DNA of 64,000 nucleotides from Streptomyces albiflavescens (GCF_014645835.1 NZ_BMMM01000007.1:1-64000), one strand, 5' to 3'. Shown: positions 24,335-33,476, counted from the stretch's first letter. Notes: generated by a model from the letters alone, not told the origin. Numbers and translations are program-made.

Positions 24335-24456
24335 ATCCCTACAGAAAGCCATGGTCGACCGACCGAAAGTTGCGGCCTGCCCGGGAAAGACGTGGCCGCC
24401 GGGCCCGCCCGCGCGACATGATCGGACCGACAGGCCACGACAGCAGGGAGACCTCG

Positions 24457-25980
24457 GTGCCTCATTCCATCGACGAAGCCTTCACGGCGCTACCGCTGCG
24501 CGCCCTGGCCGACGCCGCGCTCGCGCGGGCGCGGGCGCTGGGCGCCGAACACGCGGACTTCCGCTTCGAGCGGGTGCGCAGCGCGGCCTGGCGGCTGCGG
24601 GACGCCAAGCCCGCCGGGTCGTCGGACACCACGGATCTGGGGTACGCGGTGCGCGTGGTGCACGGCGGGACCTGGGGGTTCGCGTCGGGCGTGGATCTGA
24701 CGATGGACGCCGCGGCGAAGGTGGCGTCGCAGGCCGTGGCGATGGCCAAGCTGTCCGCCCAGGTGATCAAGGCGGCCGGGTCCGCCGAACGCGTGGAGCT
24801 CGCGGACGAGCCGGTGCACGCCGAGAAGACATGGGTCTCCGCGTACGACATCGATCCCTTCTCCGTGCCGGACGAGGAGAAGGCGGGGCTGCTCACGGAC
24901 TGGAGCGCGCGGCTGCTGGCGGCCGACGGCGTCAATCACGTCGACGCCTCGCTGCTGACCGTGCACGAGAACAAGTTCTACGCCGACACCGCCGGGACCG
25001 TGACCACTCAGCAGCGCGTGCGGCTGCACCCCCAGCTCACCGCCGTCTCCGTCGACGAGTCCAGCGGCGAGTTCGACTCCATGCGGACCCTCGCGCCGCC
25101 GGTCGGGCGCGGCTGGGAGTACCTGACGGGCACCGGCTGGGACTGGGAGTCCGAGCTCGGGCAGATCCCTGAGCTGCTGGCCGAGAAGATGCGGGCGCCG
25201 AGCGTCGAGGCGGGCGTGTACGACCTCGTCGTCGACCCCTCCAACCTGTGGCTGACCATCCACGAGTCCATCGGCCATGCCACCGAGCTGGACCGGGCGC
25301 TCGGCTACGAGGCCGCGTACGCCGGGACCTCCTTCGCCACCTTCGACCAGCTGGGCAAGCTGAAGTACGGCTCCGAGATGATGAACGTCACCGGTGACCG
25401 GACCGCCGAGCACGGCCTCGCGACCATCGGGTACGACGACGAGGGTGTGGCGGGGCAGTCCTGGGACCTCGTCAAGGACGGGACGCTCGTCGGCTACCAG
25501 CTGGACCGGCGCATCGCGAAGCTCACCGGCTTCGAGCGGTCCAACGGCTGCGCATACGCCGACTCCCCCGGGCATGTGCCCGTGCAGCGCATGGCCAATG
25601 TGTCCCTGCAGCCGGATCCGGCCGGGATGTCGACGGAGGACCTCATCGGGGGCGTCGACCGCGGCATCTATGTCGTCGGCGACCGGTCCTGGTCCATCGA
25701 CATGCAGCGCTACAACTTCCAGTTCACCGGGCAGCGCTTCTTCAAGATCGAGAACGGCCGGATCACCGGTCAGCTGCGCGATGTCGCGTACCAGGCGACG
25801 ACCACCGACTTCTGGGGTTCGATGGCCGCGCTGGGCGGCCCGCAGACGTATGTCCTGGGCGGTGCCTTCAACTGCGGCAAGGCCCAGCCGGGCCAGGTCG
25901 CGGCGGTCTCGCACGGCTGCCCGTCCGCCCTCTTCAAGGGTGTCAACATCCTCAACACGACCCAGGAGGCCGGTCGATGA
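24457..25980 (+). CDS. tldD: TldD family metallopeptidase
   Basis: 507 aa catalytic partner of the TldD/TldE heterodimeric zinc protease. The HExxxH-type motif HESIGH is present in LWLTIHESIGHATELDRALG, with the downstream QLDRRIAKLTGFERSNGCAY and AVSHGCPSALFKGV segments typical of TldD. E. coli TldD/E cleaves unstructured peptides and matures microcins; the role here is unknown. GTG 24457 follows AGGGAG. The stop overlaps the tldE start by 4 bp. Confidence 0.93.
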   Translation: MPHSIDEAFTALPLRALADAALARARALGAEHADFRFERVRSAAWRLRDAKPAGSSDTTDLGYAVRVVHGGTWGFASGVDLTMDAAAKVASQAVAMAKLSAQVIKAAGSAERVELADEPVHAEKTWVSAYDIDPFSVPDEEKAGLLTDWSARLLAADGVNHVDASLLTVHENKFYADTAGTVTTQQRVRLHPQLTAVSVDESSGEFDSMRTLAPPVGRGWEYLTGTGWDWESELGQIPELLAEKMRAPSVEAGVYDLVVDPSNLWLTIHESIGHATELDRALGYEAAYAGTSFATFDQLGKLKYGSEMMNVTGDRTAEHGLATIGYDDEGVAGQSWDLVKDGTLVGYQLDRRIAKLTGFERSNGCAYADSPGHVPVQRMANVSLQPDPAGMSTEDLIGGVDRGIYVVGDRSWSIDMQRYNFQFTGQRFFKIENGRITGQLRDVAYQATTTDFWGSMAALGGPQTYVLGGAFNCGKAQPGQVAAVSHGCPSALFKGVNILNTTQEAGR

Positions 25981-27371
25981 GCGCCCGTACGAACAAGCCG
26001 CACGAGGTCGTCGAGCGCGCCCTCGAACTCTCCCGCGCCGACGGCTGCGTGGTGATCGCCGACGAGGAGTCGACCGCCAACCTGCGCTGGGCCGGCAACG
26101 CGCTGACCACGAACGGGGTCACGCGCGGGCGCACACTGACCGTGATCGCCACCGTCGACGGCCGCGAGGGCACGGCGTCCGGGGTCGTCTCGCGCTCGGC
26201 GGTGACCGCCGACGAGCTGGAGCCGCTGGTGCGGGCCGCCGAAGCCGCCGCGCGCGGCGCCGGTCCCGCCGAGGACGCCCAGCCGCTGGTCACCGGCGTG
26301 CCGGAATCCCCCGACTTCACGGACGCGCCCGCCGAGACCTCGTCCGCCGTCTTCGCGGACTTCGCGCCGGCGCTCGGCGAATCGTTCGCACGCGCGGGTG
26401 CGGGCGGCCGCGAGCTCTACGGGTTCGCCAACCACGAACTCGTCTCCAGCTATCTCGGTACGTCGACGGGGCTGCGCCTGCGGCACGACCAGCCCAAGGG
26501 CACGCTGGAGCTCAACGCCAAGTCGCCGGACCGTACGCGGTCGGCGTGGGCCGGGCGGTCCACGCGGGACTTCAAGGACGTCGACCCGGCGGCGCTGGAC
26601 GCGGAGCTGGCCGTACGGCTCGGCTGGGCCGAGCGGCGCATCGACCTGCCCGCGGGGCGCTACGAGACGCTGCTGCCGCCGACCGCCGTCGCGGACCTGC
26701 TGATCTACCAGATGTGGTCGGCGACGGCCCGGGACGCGGCGGAGGGCCGAACCGTCTTCAGCAAGCCCGGAGGCGGCACCCGTGTCGGCGAGAAGCTCAC
26801 CGAACTGCCGCTGACGCTGCGCAGCGACCCGAACGAGCCGGGCCTGGAGACCGCCCCCTTCGTCCTCGCGCACTCCTCGGGCGACGACGCGTCCGTGTTC
26901 GACAACGGACTGCCGCTCACGGCCACCGACTGGATCCGCGAGGGCGAGCTGAAGCACCTGTCGAGCACCCGGCACAGCGCGGGCCTGACCGGGCTTCCGG
27001 TGACGCCGTCGATCGGCAACCTCGTCCTGGACGGCGGCGCGGATCGTTCCCTGGAGGAGATGGTCGCCGCCACCGAGCGCGGTCTCCTGCTGACCTGCCT
27101 CTGGTACATCCGCGAGGTCGACCCGGCGACGCTGCTGCTGACCGGGCTGACCCGGGACGGCGTCTACCTCGTCGAGAACGGCCAGGTCGTCGGCGAGGTG
27201 AACAACTTCCGGTTCAACGAGTCGCCGGTGGACCTGCTGGGGCGGGCCACGGAGGCGGGGCGGACGGAAAAGACGCTGCCGCGGGAGTGGAGCGACTGGT
27301 TCACCAGGGCCGCGATGCCGGCCCTGCGGGTGCCGGACTTCAATATGAGCTCTGTCAGTCAGGGCGTATAA
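25977..27371 (+). CDS. tldE: TldE/PmbA family protein
   Basis: 464 aa non-catalytic partner subunit of the TldD/TldE protease. Shares the fold but lacks the HExxxH motif, as expected. Characteristic C-terminal segments: LTCLWYIREVDPATLLLTGL and YLVENGQVVGEVNNFRFNES. ATG 25977 overlaps the tldD stop (ATGA), so the two subunits are co-translated. tyrS follows 43 bp downstream and may be partly co-transcribed. Confidence 0.92.
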   Translation: MSARTNKPHEVVERALELSRADGCVVIADEESTANLRWAGNALTTNGVTRGRTLTVIATVDGREGTASGVVSRSAVTADELEPLVRAAEAAARGAGPAEDAQPLVTGVPESPDFTDAPAETSSAVFADFAPALGESFARAGAGGRELYGFANHELVSSYLGTSTGLRLRHDQPKGTLELNAKSPDRTRSAWAGRSTRDFKDVDPAALDAELAVRLGWAERRIDLPAGRYETLLPPTAVADLLIYQMWSATARDAAEGRTVFSKPGGGTRVGEKLTELPLTLRSDPNEPGLETAPFVLAHSSGDDASVFDNGLPLTATDWIREGELKHLSSTRHSAGLTGLPVTPSIGNLVLDGGADRSLEEMVAATERGLLLTCLWYIREVDPATLLLTGLTRDGVYLVENGQVVGEVNNFRFNESPVDLLGRATEAGRTEKTLPREWSDWFTRAAMPALRVPDFNMSSVSQGV

Positions 27372-27372
27372 C

Positions 27373-27390
27373 CTCGTACCTGATTACGAG
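27373..27390. promoter_or_regulatory. Inverted repeat between tldE and tyrS
   Basis: CTCGTA-CCTGAT-TACGAG (27373-27390) is a perfect inverted repeat; a third TACGAG lies at 27405-27410 next to the tyrS ribosome-binding site. The 43-bp gap is too short for a T-box. Function unknown. Confidence 0.35.
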
Positions 27391-27414
27391 ACCACCGAAG
27401 GAGATACGAGAACC

Positions 27415-28683
27415 GTGACGGATATCGTCGACGAGCTGAAGTGGCGGGGCCTGTTCGCCCTGTCCACTGACGAAGATGCTTTGCGCAAGGCGCTCGCGGA
27501 CGGTCCCGTCACGTTCTATTGCGGCTTCGACCCGACCGCGGCCAGCCTGCACGTCGGCCACCTGGTGCAGGTCCTGACCATGCGCCGTCTTCAGCAGGCG
27601 GGCCTGCGCCCGCTCGCCCTGGTCGGCGGCGCGACGGGCCAGATCGGTGACCCGCGCCCGACGGCGGAGCGCACGCTGAACGATCCGGAGACGGTCGCGA
27701 ACTGGGTGACCCGGCTGCGCTCTCAGATCGAGCCGTTCCTGTCCTTCGAGGGCGAGAACGCCGCGGTCATGGTGAACAACCTCGACTGGACGGCCGGTCT
27801 GTCGGCCATCGAGTTCCTGCGGGACATCGGCAAGCACTTCCGCGTCAACAAGATGCTGACGAAGGACTCCGTGGCCCGGCGCCTGGAGTCCGAGGAAGGC
27901 ATCAGCTACACGGAGTTCAGCTACCAGCTGCTGCAGGGCATGGACTTCCTGGAGCTGTACCGGCGCTACGGCTGCACGTTGCAGCAGGGCGGCAGCGACC
28001 AGTGGGGCAACCTCACCGCGGGCCTCGATCTGATCCATCGCCTGGAGCCGCACGCCAATGTGCACGCACTGGCGACGCCGCTGATGACCAAGGCGGACGG
28101 CACCAAGTTCGGCAAGACCGAGGGCGGCGCCATCTGGCTCGACCCCGAGATGACGACGCCGTACGCGTTCTACCAGTTCTGGCTGAACGTGGACGACCGG
28201 GACGTCTCGACGTACATGCGGATCCTGTCCTTCAAGTCCCGCGAGGAACTCGAAGAGCTGGAGAAGCAGACCGAGGAGCGCCCCCAGGCCCGCGCCGCGC
28301 AGCGCGCGCTCGCCGAGGAACTGACGACGCTGGTGCACGGCGCCGACCAGACGGCCGCCGTGATCGCCGCGTCCAGGGCCCTCTTCGGCCAGGGCGAGCT
28401 GGCCGAGCTCGACGAGAGGACGCTGGCCGCGGCCCTCTCCGAGGTGCCGCACATCCAGGCCGCCGAGCTCGGCCCTGTCGTGGACCTCTTCGCGGAGGTC
28501 GGCCTGGTGGCGAGCAAGTCCGCCGCGCGCCGCACGGTCAAGGAGGGCGGGGCGTACGTGAACAACGTGAAGGTCGCCGCCGAGGACGCGACTCCCGCCA
28601 AGGAGGACCTGCTGCACGGGCGCTGGCTGGTGCTGCGCCGGGGCAAGAAGAACCTGGCCGCGGTGGAGGTCACGGGCGGCTGA
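27415..28683 (+). CDS. tyrS: Tyrosyl-tRNA synthetase
   Basis: 422 aa class I aminoacyl-tRNA synthetase that charges tRNA-Tyr. HIGH motif is HVGH (46-49), followed by VGGATGQIGDP; KMSKS-type motif is KFGKT (about 230); a C-terminal S4 RNA-binding domain includes SAARRTVKEGGAYVNN. Starts at GTG 27415 behind AAGGAGATACG. Terminated by a hairpin at 28699-28730. No T-box leader. Confidence 0.97.
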   Translation: MTDIVDELKWRGLFALSTDEDALRKALADGPVTFYCGFDPTAASLHVGHLVQVLTMRRLQQAGLRPLALVGGATGQIGDPRPTAERTLNDPETVANWVTRLRSQIEPFLSFEGENAAVMVNNLDWTAGLSAIEFLRDIGKHFRVNKMLTKDSVARRLESEEGISYTEFSYQLLQGMDFLELYRRYGCTLQQGGSDQWGNLTAGLDLIHRLEPHANVHALATPLMTKADGTKFGKTEGGAIWLDPEMTTPYAFYQFWLNVDDRDVSTYMRILSFKSREELEELEKQTEERPQARAAQRALAEELTTLVHGADQTAAVIAASRALFGQGELAELDERTLAAALSEVPHIQAAELGPVVDLFAEVGLVASKSAARRTVKEGGAYVNNVKVAAEDATPAKEDLLHGRWLVLRRGKKNLAAVEVTGG

Positions 28684-28698
28684 TCCCGAGCATGTGTG

Positions 28699-28730
28699 CA
28701 GGGGGCGGCGCCGTCACGGCCCGCCCCCTG
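28699..28730. terminator. Terminator after tyrS
   Basis: Perfect 10-bp stem CAGGGGGCGG (28699-28708) / CCGCCCCCTG (28721-28730), between convergent tyrS and the GlsB-like gene; can act in both directions. Confidence 0.85.
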
Positions 28731-28782
28731 AGTCATACCGCCACGTCTGCCGGTCGCAGCGCGGAACCTTCCGGTCGTGCCG

Positions 28783-29058
28783 TCAGGCCTGCACCTTCTT
28801 GCCCCGGATCGCCATGTAGAGCATGTCGCCCAGGAACACGATGATGATCGCGGCCACAAGCTGGAACAGATGCCGCGTCCAGTCGACGCCGCGGGTGGCG
28901 CCCACGCCGACCGCACGGGCGATCGCGTTGCCGACGATCGCGCCGAGGATGCCGAAGATGGTGGTCAGCCAGAGCGGGCTGTGCTGCTTTCCCGGGATAA
29001 TCGCCTTGGCGATCAGGCCCAGCACGAACCCGACGATGATCGCCCACAACCAGCCCAT
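28783..29058 (-). CDS. GlsB/YeaQ/YmgE family stress membrane protein
   Basis: 91 aa with two to three glycine-rich helices: GWLWAIIVGFVLGLIAKAI (2-20), the family hallmark LTTIFGILGAIVGNAIARAV (31-50), and LFQLVAAIIIVFLGDMLYMAI. Transglycosylase-associated-protein family, typically stress-induced; molecular role unknown. Start at ATG 29058 behind AGGAGGCAG. Confidence 0.93.
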   Translation of the reverse strand: MGWLWAIIVGFVLGLIAKAIIPGKQHSPLWLTTIFGILGAIVGNAIARAVGVGATRGVDWTRHLFQLVAAIIIVFLGDMLYMAIRGKKVQA

Positions 29059-29109
29059 GTCTGCCTCCTAGTACGGCTCTGCGCGAGCAGTACGGCAAGT
29101 CTCGGCCTG

Positions 29110-29181
29110 TGCGCCATACGGCGCATGTCGGGCGGAGCCATACGCGGTACGACGCATCATGTCCGGCCGGTCAGGACATGA
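29110..29181. promoter_or_regulatory. Two inverted repeats in the GlsB/DUF3099 divergent promoter
   Basis: TGCGCC-ATAC-GGCGCA (29110-29125) and TCATGTCC-N9-GGACATGA (29157-29181) are perfect inverted repeats in the 245-bp region between divergently transcribed genes. The second has an operator-like size (25 bp). Region is also rich in TACGGC and CGGACCGGGT direct repeats. No regulator gene adjoins. Confidence 0.5.
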
Positions 29182-29303
29182 CCCGGTCTCGAATGCGACG
29201 CAGCCGCGGCGTAACGTGGAACCTGTTCGGACCCGCTTCCTTGACCGGGTTCGGACCGGGTACGGACCGGGGAGCGTCCGACACAAGCGGGTGGTGGAAC
29301 GTG

Positions 29304-29714
29304 ATGCGGAAGCACAGCAACGTCCAGGTCTTCCGGATCACGGGGGCCAGGCAGGGGCTCGACGAGGACGTACGGGGCAGGCAGCGCCGTTATGTCATCT
29401 CGATGTCCGTCCGCACGGTCGCCGTGATCCTCGCCGCCACACTGTGGAACGTCGAGCGGCATGTCGCCATCGTCGCGCTGGTGCTCGGGCTGGTTCTCCC
29501 CTACATCGCCGTGGTGATCGCCAACGCGGGCCGTGAGAACGCGCCTTCGCTCCCCTCGACGTTCATCGCCGCCCCCACCCGTCCGATGATCGCTCCGCCG
29601 CGTGAGGACGGCTTCGCGGAATCCGTCTCGGAGGACGTCCCGGAAGATGCCGCGGCCTCCGCCGGGGACGCGCCTGCGGGGCACGCCGCGCGACCTGACG
29701 TGACCCCGTCCTGA
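29304..29714 (+). CDS. DUF3099 family membrane protein
   Basis: 136 aa. The conserved N-terminal segment VFRITGARQGLDEDVRGRQRRY (DUF3099) is followed by two helices (SMSVRTVAVILAATLW; VAIVALVLGLVLPYIAVVIA, about 34-75) and an acidic, Pro-rich cytoplasmic tail. Actinobacterial family of unknown function. ATG 29304 directly follows an in-frame GTG (29301). Confidence 0.87.
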   Translation: MRKHSNVQVFRITGARQGLDEDVRGRQRRYVISMSVRTVAVILAATLWNVERHVAIVALVLGLVLPYIAVVIANAGRENAPSLPSTFIAAPTRPMIAPPREDGFAESVSEDVPEDAAASAGDAPAGHAARPDVTPS

Positions 29715-29860
29715 CCACGGAGGATCCTCCGAAAGCGGAACCCGGCCGCGCACCAAGCTCAAGAAAAGCTCAGATCAATCATGTTGTTCCGGTGCCGGGC
29801 GACGGGTTACCCGTGACATACTTCGTATGCGCTCCGCATCCCCCGTCGGAGCGACAGACC

Positions 29861-29903
29861 GACGCCGGGCAGCTCCCCCCGTGGCTGCTCGGCGTCGCCT
29901 TTT
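29861..29903 (+). terminator. Terminator downstream of DUF3099 gene
   Basis: GACGCCGGGCAGC (29861-29873) pairs with GCTGCTCGGCGTC (29884-29896) with a single G-T mismatch, followed by GCCTTTT. It separates DUF3099 from the small Cys-protein gene. Confidence 0.75.
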
Positions 29904-29913
29904 CGGGGCCGTC

Positions 29914-29926
29914 TAGGGTTGAGTCG
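29914..29926 (+). promoter_or_regulatory. Probable leaderless promoter -10 element
   Basis: TAGGGT (29914-29919) ends 6 bp before GTG 29926, with no ribosome-binding site between; same arrangement as at 5803-5815. Confidence 0.55.
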
Positions 29927-30180
29927 TGACTCTCCCGCTCCCCGATACCTCCCCCGTGACACCGCAGTGCTCGGCCAAGGGCTGCCGTGCCGATGCCGTG
30001 TGGGTGCTCGCCTGGAACAACCCGAAGCTGCACACACCGGAGCGTCGCAAGACGTGGCTCGCGTGTGAGGAGCACCGCGAGCATCTGTCCAAGTTCCTTG
30101 GTGTGCGCGGGTTCCTGAAGGACGTCATGAAGCTCGACGAGTGGGAGGACCGCCGGCCGCCGGAGTCCACCGAGGGTTAG
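29926..30180 (+). CDS. Small putative zinc-binding protein, unknown function
   Basis: 84 aa, soluble, with C-x4-C near the start (PQCSAKGCRADAVWVLAW) and a C-x2-H pair (LACEEHREHLSKFL) that could bind one metal, then a conserved charged end (DVMKLDEWEDRRP). It looks like a conserved small Streptomyces protein; homologues are sometimes labelled acetone carboxylase, which this size and sequence do not support. Probably leaderless GTG start. Converges with moaA 59 bp away. Confidence 0.78.
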   Translation: MTLPLPDTSPVTPQCSAKGCRADAVWVLAWNNPKLHTPERRKTWLACEEHREHLSKFLGVRGFLKDVMKLDEWEDRRPPESTEG

Positions 30181-30239
30181 CCCGGCCGCCGGAGTGCCGC
30201 GTGCGTTGGCGCAGCCGCCCGGGTCCCGCAAGGGTCGGC

Positions 30240-31229
30240 TCAGCCGCCGATCGCCGACATCGGGCGCTCCGGCTGCAGGAACGAGGGGTCGTCCAGCCCC
30301 GAGCCCGCCTTCTTGCCCCACATCGCGAGCCGCCATATGCGGGCGATCTCCTCGTCGGGGGCGTCCGAGCGCAGCGCGGCCCGCAGGTCGGTCTCCTCGG
30401 TGGCGAACAGGCAGGTGCGGACCTGACCGTCGGCCGTCAGGCGCGTACGGTCGCAGGCCGAGCAGAACGGGCGGGTGACCGAGGCGATCACGCCGACGCG
30501 GTGCGGCCCGCCGTCGACGAGCCAGCGCTCGGCCGGGGCGGAGCCGCGCTCGTCGGCGCCCTCCTCGCTGAGCTCGAACCGCGTGCGCAGTGCGGCGAGG
30601 ATGTCACCGGCGGTGACCATGCCCTCGCGCTTCCAGCCGTGCTGGGCGTCCAGGGGCATCTGCTCGATGAAGCGGAGCTCGTAGTCGTGCTCCACCGCCC
30701 AGGCGAGCAGGTCCGGGGCCTCGTCGGCGTTCAGCCCCGGCATCAGGACCGAGTTGACCTTGACCGGTGTCAGGCCGACGTCGCGGGCGGCTTCAAGGCC
30801 CTCGATGACGTCCTTGTGGCGGTCGCGGCGGGTGAGGGTCTTGAAGACGTCGGGGCGCAGGGTGTCCAGCGAGACGTTGACCCGGTCCAGACCCGCCGCC
30901 TTCAGGGCGGTCGCGGTGCGCTTGAGGCCGATGCCGTTGGTCGTCAGGGACATCCGGGGGCGCGGCTCCAGCGCGGCGACCCGCTCGACGATGCCCACGA
31001 GACCGGGGCGCAGCAGGGGCTCGCCGCCGGTGAAGCGGACCTCGGTGATGCCGAGGCGGGTGACGGCTATGTCGATGAGACGGACGATCTCGTCGTCCGT
31101 GAGCAGATCGGGTTTGGCCAGCCACTGCAGGCCTTCTTCGGGCATGCAGTACGTACACCGCAGATTGCAGCGGTCCGTCAGCGAGACGCGCAGGTCGGTG
31201 GCCACTCGGCCGTAGGTGTCGATGAGCAT
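30240..31229 (-). CDS. moaA: GTP 3',8-cyclase (MoaA), molybdenum cofactor synthesis
   Basis: 329 aa radical-SAM enzyme converting GTP to 3',8-cyclo-dihydro-GTP, first step of Moco synthesis. N-terminal cluster CNLRCTYC (C21, C25, C28); C-terminal second [4Fe-4S] cysteines in FCSACDRTRLTADGQVRTCLF; C-terminal Gly-Gly tail as required in MoaA. Starts at ATG 31229 after GGGAGGGGG. No other Moco genes are adjacent. Confidence 0.96.
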   Translation of the reverse strand: MLIDTYGRVATDLRVSLTDRCNLRCTYCMPEEGLQWLAKPDLLTDDEIVRLIDIAVTRLGITEVRFTGGEPLLRPGLVGIVERVAALEPRPRMSLTTNGIGLKRTATALKAAGLDRVNVSLDTLRPDVFKTLTRRDRHKDVIEGLEAARDVGLTPVKVNSVLMPGLNADEAPDLLAWAVEHDYELRFIEQMPLDAQHGWKREGMVTAGDILAALRTRFELSEEGADERGSAPAERWLVDGGPHRVGVIASVTRPFCSACDRTRLTADGQVRTCLFATEETDLRAALRSDAPDEEIARIWRLAMWGKKAGSGLDDPSFLQPERPMSAIGG

Positions 31230-31329
31230 CTAGGCCCCCTCCCTCGATCCGGATCACATCTTTCAGACACCTGCGAGCCTACGTGACGACACTGACATCG
31301 ACATCGGCCGGATCACACGAGGTACGGCT

Positions 31330-31385
31330 CGGCCCCGTCGTAGGGACCTACCAGTAGTGATCTACCAGTGTCTACGACGGGGCCG
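31330..31385 (-). terminator. Terminator of the DUF485-actP operon
   Basis: 14-bp perfect stem CGGCCCCGTCGTAG (31330-31343) / CTACGACGGGGCCG (31372-31385) with a 28-nt loop containing the direct repeat CTACCAGT twice. Lies immediately after actP on the minus strand. Confidence 0.75.
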
Positions 31386-31399
31386 TCGGCGGTGCGGAC

Positions 31400-33019
31400 T
31401 CAGTGCGCTCCCGTGCCCGTGAGGGACCGAACCTCCAGCTCGGCGTACTTGCCGGTGTCCGGCTCCTCCTTGGACAGGATCGTGCCCAGCCAGCCCAGCA
31501 GGAAGCCGACCGGGATCGAGATGATGCCCGGGTTCTCCAGCGCGAACCAGTGGAAGTCGACGTCCGGGAACATCGACGTGGGCTTGCCCGAGACGACCGG
31601 CGAAAAGAGCACCAGGCCGACCGCGGTGACCAGACCGCCGTAGATCGACCAGAGCGCGCCCTGCGTGGTGAACCGCTTCCAGAAGAGGCTGTAGAGGATC
31701 GTCGGCAGGTTGGCGGACGCGGCGACCGCGAAGGCGAGCGCGACCAGGCCGGCGACGTTCAGGTCACGGGCGAGGGCGCCCAGGCCGATGGAGATGGCAC
31801 CGATGGCGATCGTCGCGTAGCGCGCGGCGCTGACCTCCTGTTTCTCGGTGGCCTGCCCCTTCTTGATGACGTTCGCGTAGATGTCGTGCGCGAACGAGGA
31901 GGACGAGGCCAGTGTCAGACCGGCGACCACCGCGAGGATCGTGGCAAAGGCGACGGCCGAGATGGAGGCGAGCAGGATGGCGCCCCAGTTGGAGTCGACG
32001 CCTCCCAGATGCAGCGCCAGGAGGGGTGCCGCCGTATTGCCCGCCTTGTTGGAGGCGACGATCTCCTCCGGTTTGATCAGCGCCGCGGCGCCGAAGCCCA
32101 GCGCGAGGGTCATCAGGTAGAAGCCGCCGATGAGGCCGATCGCCCAGTTCACCGACTTCCGCGCGGTCTTGGCCGTGGGCACGGTGTAGAAGCGGATCAG
32201 GATGTGCGGCAGGCCCGCGGTGCCCAGGACCAGCGCCATGCCCAGGGAGATGAAGTCCAGCTTGGTCGTGGACGTGGCGCCGTACTTGAGGCCGGGCTCC
32301 AGGAAGGGCGTGCCCTTGCCGCTGTTGTCGGCGGCCTTGCCGAGCAGGTCGGAGATGTTGAAGTTGAACTTCAGCATCACCAGGAAGGTGAGCAGCAGTG
32401 CGCCGACGATCAACAGCACCGCCTTGACCATCTGGACCCAGGTGGTGCCCTTCATGCCGCCGATGGTGACGTACACGATCATCAGGACGCCGACGAGGGC
32501 GACGATGCCGACCTTGCCGCCGTCGCTGGTGATGCCGAGGAGCAGCGAGACCAGGACGCCCGCACCCGCCATCTGGGCCAGCAGGTAGAAGATCGACACG
32601 ACGATCGTGGAGGTGCCCGCGGCCGTTCGGACCGGGCGCTGGCGCATGCGGTACGCGAGGACGTCGCCCATCGTGTACCGGCCGGAGTTGCGCAGCGGCT
32701 CGGCGACCAGGAGCAGGGCCACCAGCCACGCGACCAGGAACCCGATCGAGTACAGGAAGCCGTCGTACCCGAAGAGGGCGATCGCGCCCGCGATGCCCAG
32801 GAACGACGCGGCGGACATGTAGTCGCCGGAGACGGCGAGGCCGTTCTGGAAGGCGGTGAACTGGCGGCCGCCGGCGTAGAAGTCGGCGGCGCTCTTGGTC
32901 TGGCGGCCCGCCCACACGGTGATGACCAGGGTCGCGGCGACGAACACCGCGAACAGGGTGATGATCAGCGGCCGGTGCTCGCTCGCCTCACCGGCGGCCA
33001 AGGTGATCGCGGGGCTCAT
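31400..33019 (-). CDS. actP: Cation/acetate symporter (ActP, SSS family)
   Basis: 539 aa sodium:solute symporter family permease with about thirteen helices. ActP-like features: NGLAVSGDYMSAASFLGIAG in helix 2 and AGLPHILIRFYTVPTAKTAR. Takes up acetate and other short monocarboxylates. ATG 33019 overlaps the stop of the upstream DUF485 gene (ATGA), the normal actP partner arrangement (YjcH-ActP). Ends with a cytoplasmic acidic tail. Confidence 0.94.
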   Translation of the reverse strand: MSPAITLAAGEASEHRPLIITLFAVFVAATLVITVWAGRQTKSAADFYAGGRQFTAFQNGLAVSGDYMSAASFLGIAGAIALFGYDGFLYSIGFLVAWLVALLLVAEPLRNSGRYTMGDVLAYRMRQRPVRTAAGTSTIVVSIFYLLAQMAGAGVLVSLLLGITSDGGKVGIVALVGVLMIVYVTIGGMKGTTWVQMVKAVLLIVGALLLTFLVMLKFNFNISDLLGKAADNSGKGTPFLEPGLKYGATSTTKLDFISLGMALVLGTAGLPHILIRFYTVPTAKTARKSVNWAIGLIGGFYLMTLALGFGAAALIKPEEIVASNKAGNTAAPLLALHLGGVDSNWGAILLASISAVAFATILAVVAGLTLASSSSFAHDIYANVIKKGQATEKQEVSAARYATIAIGAISIGLGALARDLNVAGLVALAFAVAASANLPTILYSLFWKRFTTQGALWSIYGGLVTAVGLVLFSPVVSGKPTSMFPDVDFHWFALENPGIISIPVGFLLGWLGTILSKEEPDTGKYAELEVRSLTGTGAH

Positions 33020-33459
33020 ACGTCGCCCTCCATCCGGGACTTGATGGCCTCGGCCTTGGGGTCGAGCTTCGCGGCGGCGTGCCGCGAGTACCACCAGGCG
33101 ATGAGGAACGTGGTGAGGAACTGGCCGAGACCGAGCACCAGGGCGACATTGATGTTGCCGAACAACTTGGTGCCCATGAAGTCGCCCGCATAGTTCGAGA
33201 GCAGGACATAGAGCAGGTACCAGGCGATGAAGGCGATGGTCAGCGGGAAGGCGAAGGAGCGGTAGGAGCGGCGCAGTTCACCGAACTCGGCGCCCTCCTG
33301 CACCTCGACGAACTCCTCGGTGGAGGGGAGTGGGGATCCGGCTTTCGAGGGTGGCGGTGCGTCGGTGGCCACGGTGTCTCCTCGCGATACGGGTGCGGTT
33401 GCGACGGTGGACGGGGGCGAGTCGGAGCTCGCGGACGGGGACGGCTCGGGTACGGACAT
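33016..33459 (-). CDS. DUF485 family membrane protein (YjcH-like, actP partner)
   Basis: 147 aa. A long Ser/Pro-rich N-terminus (1-50) precedes the DUF485 domain with two helices (SFAFPLTIAFIAWYLLYVLL; VALVLGLGQFLTTFLIAWWY). It is co-translated with actP through a 4-bp overlap and presumably assists the symporter. A CRP-like palindrome lies 17 bp upstream of its start (33477-33490). Confidence 0.92.
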   Translation of the reverse strand: MSVPEPSPSASSDSPPSTVATAPVSRGDTVATDAPPPSKAGSPLPSTEEFVEVQEGAEFGELRRSYRSFAFPLTIAFIAWYLLYVLLSNYAGDFMGTKLFGNINVALVLGLGQFLTTFLIAWWYSRHAAAKLDPKAEAIKSRMEGDV

Positions 33460-33476
33460 GCGGTTCTGACCTCACA

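Noticed and set aside
27372..27414. T-box leader for tyrS
   Set aside because: Only 43 bp separate tldE and tyrS, too short for a T-box, and no T-box core is present.
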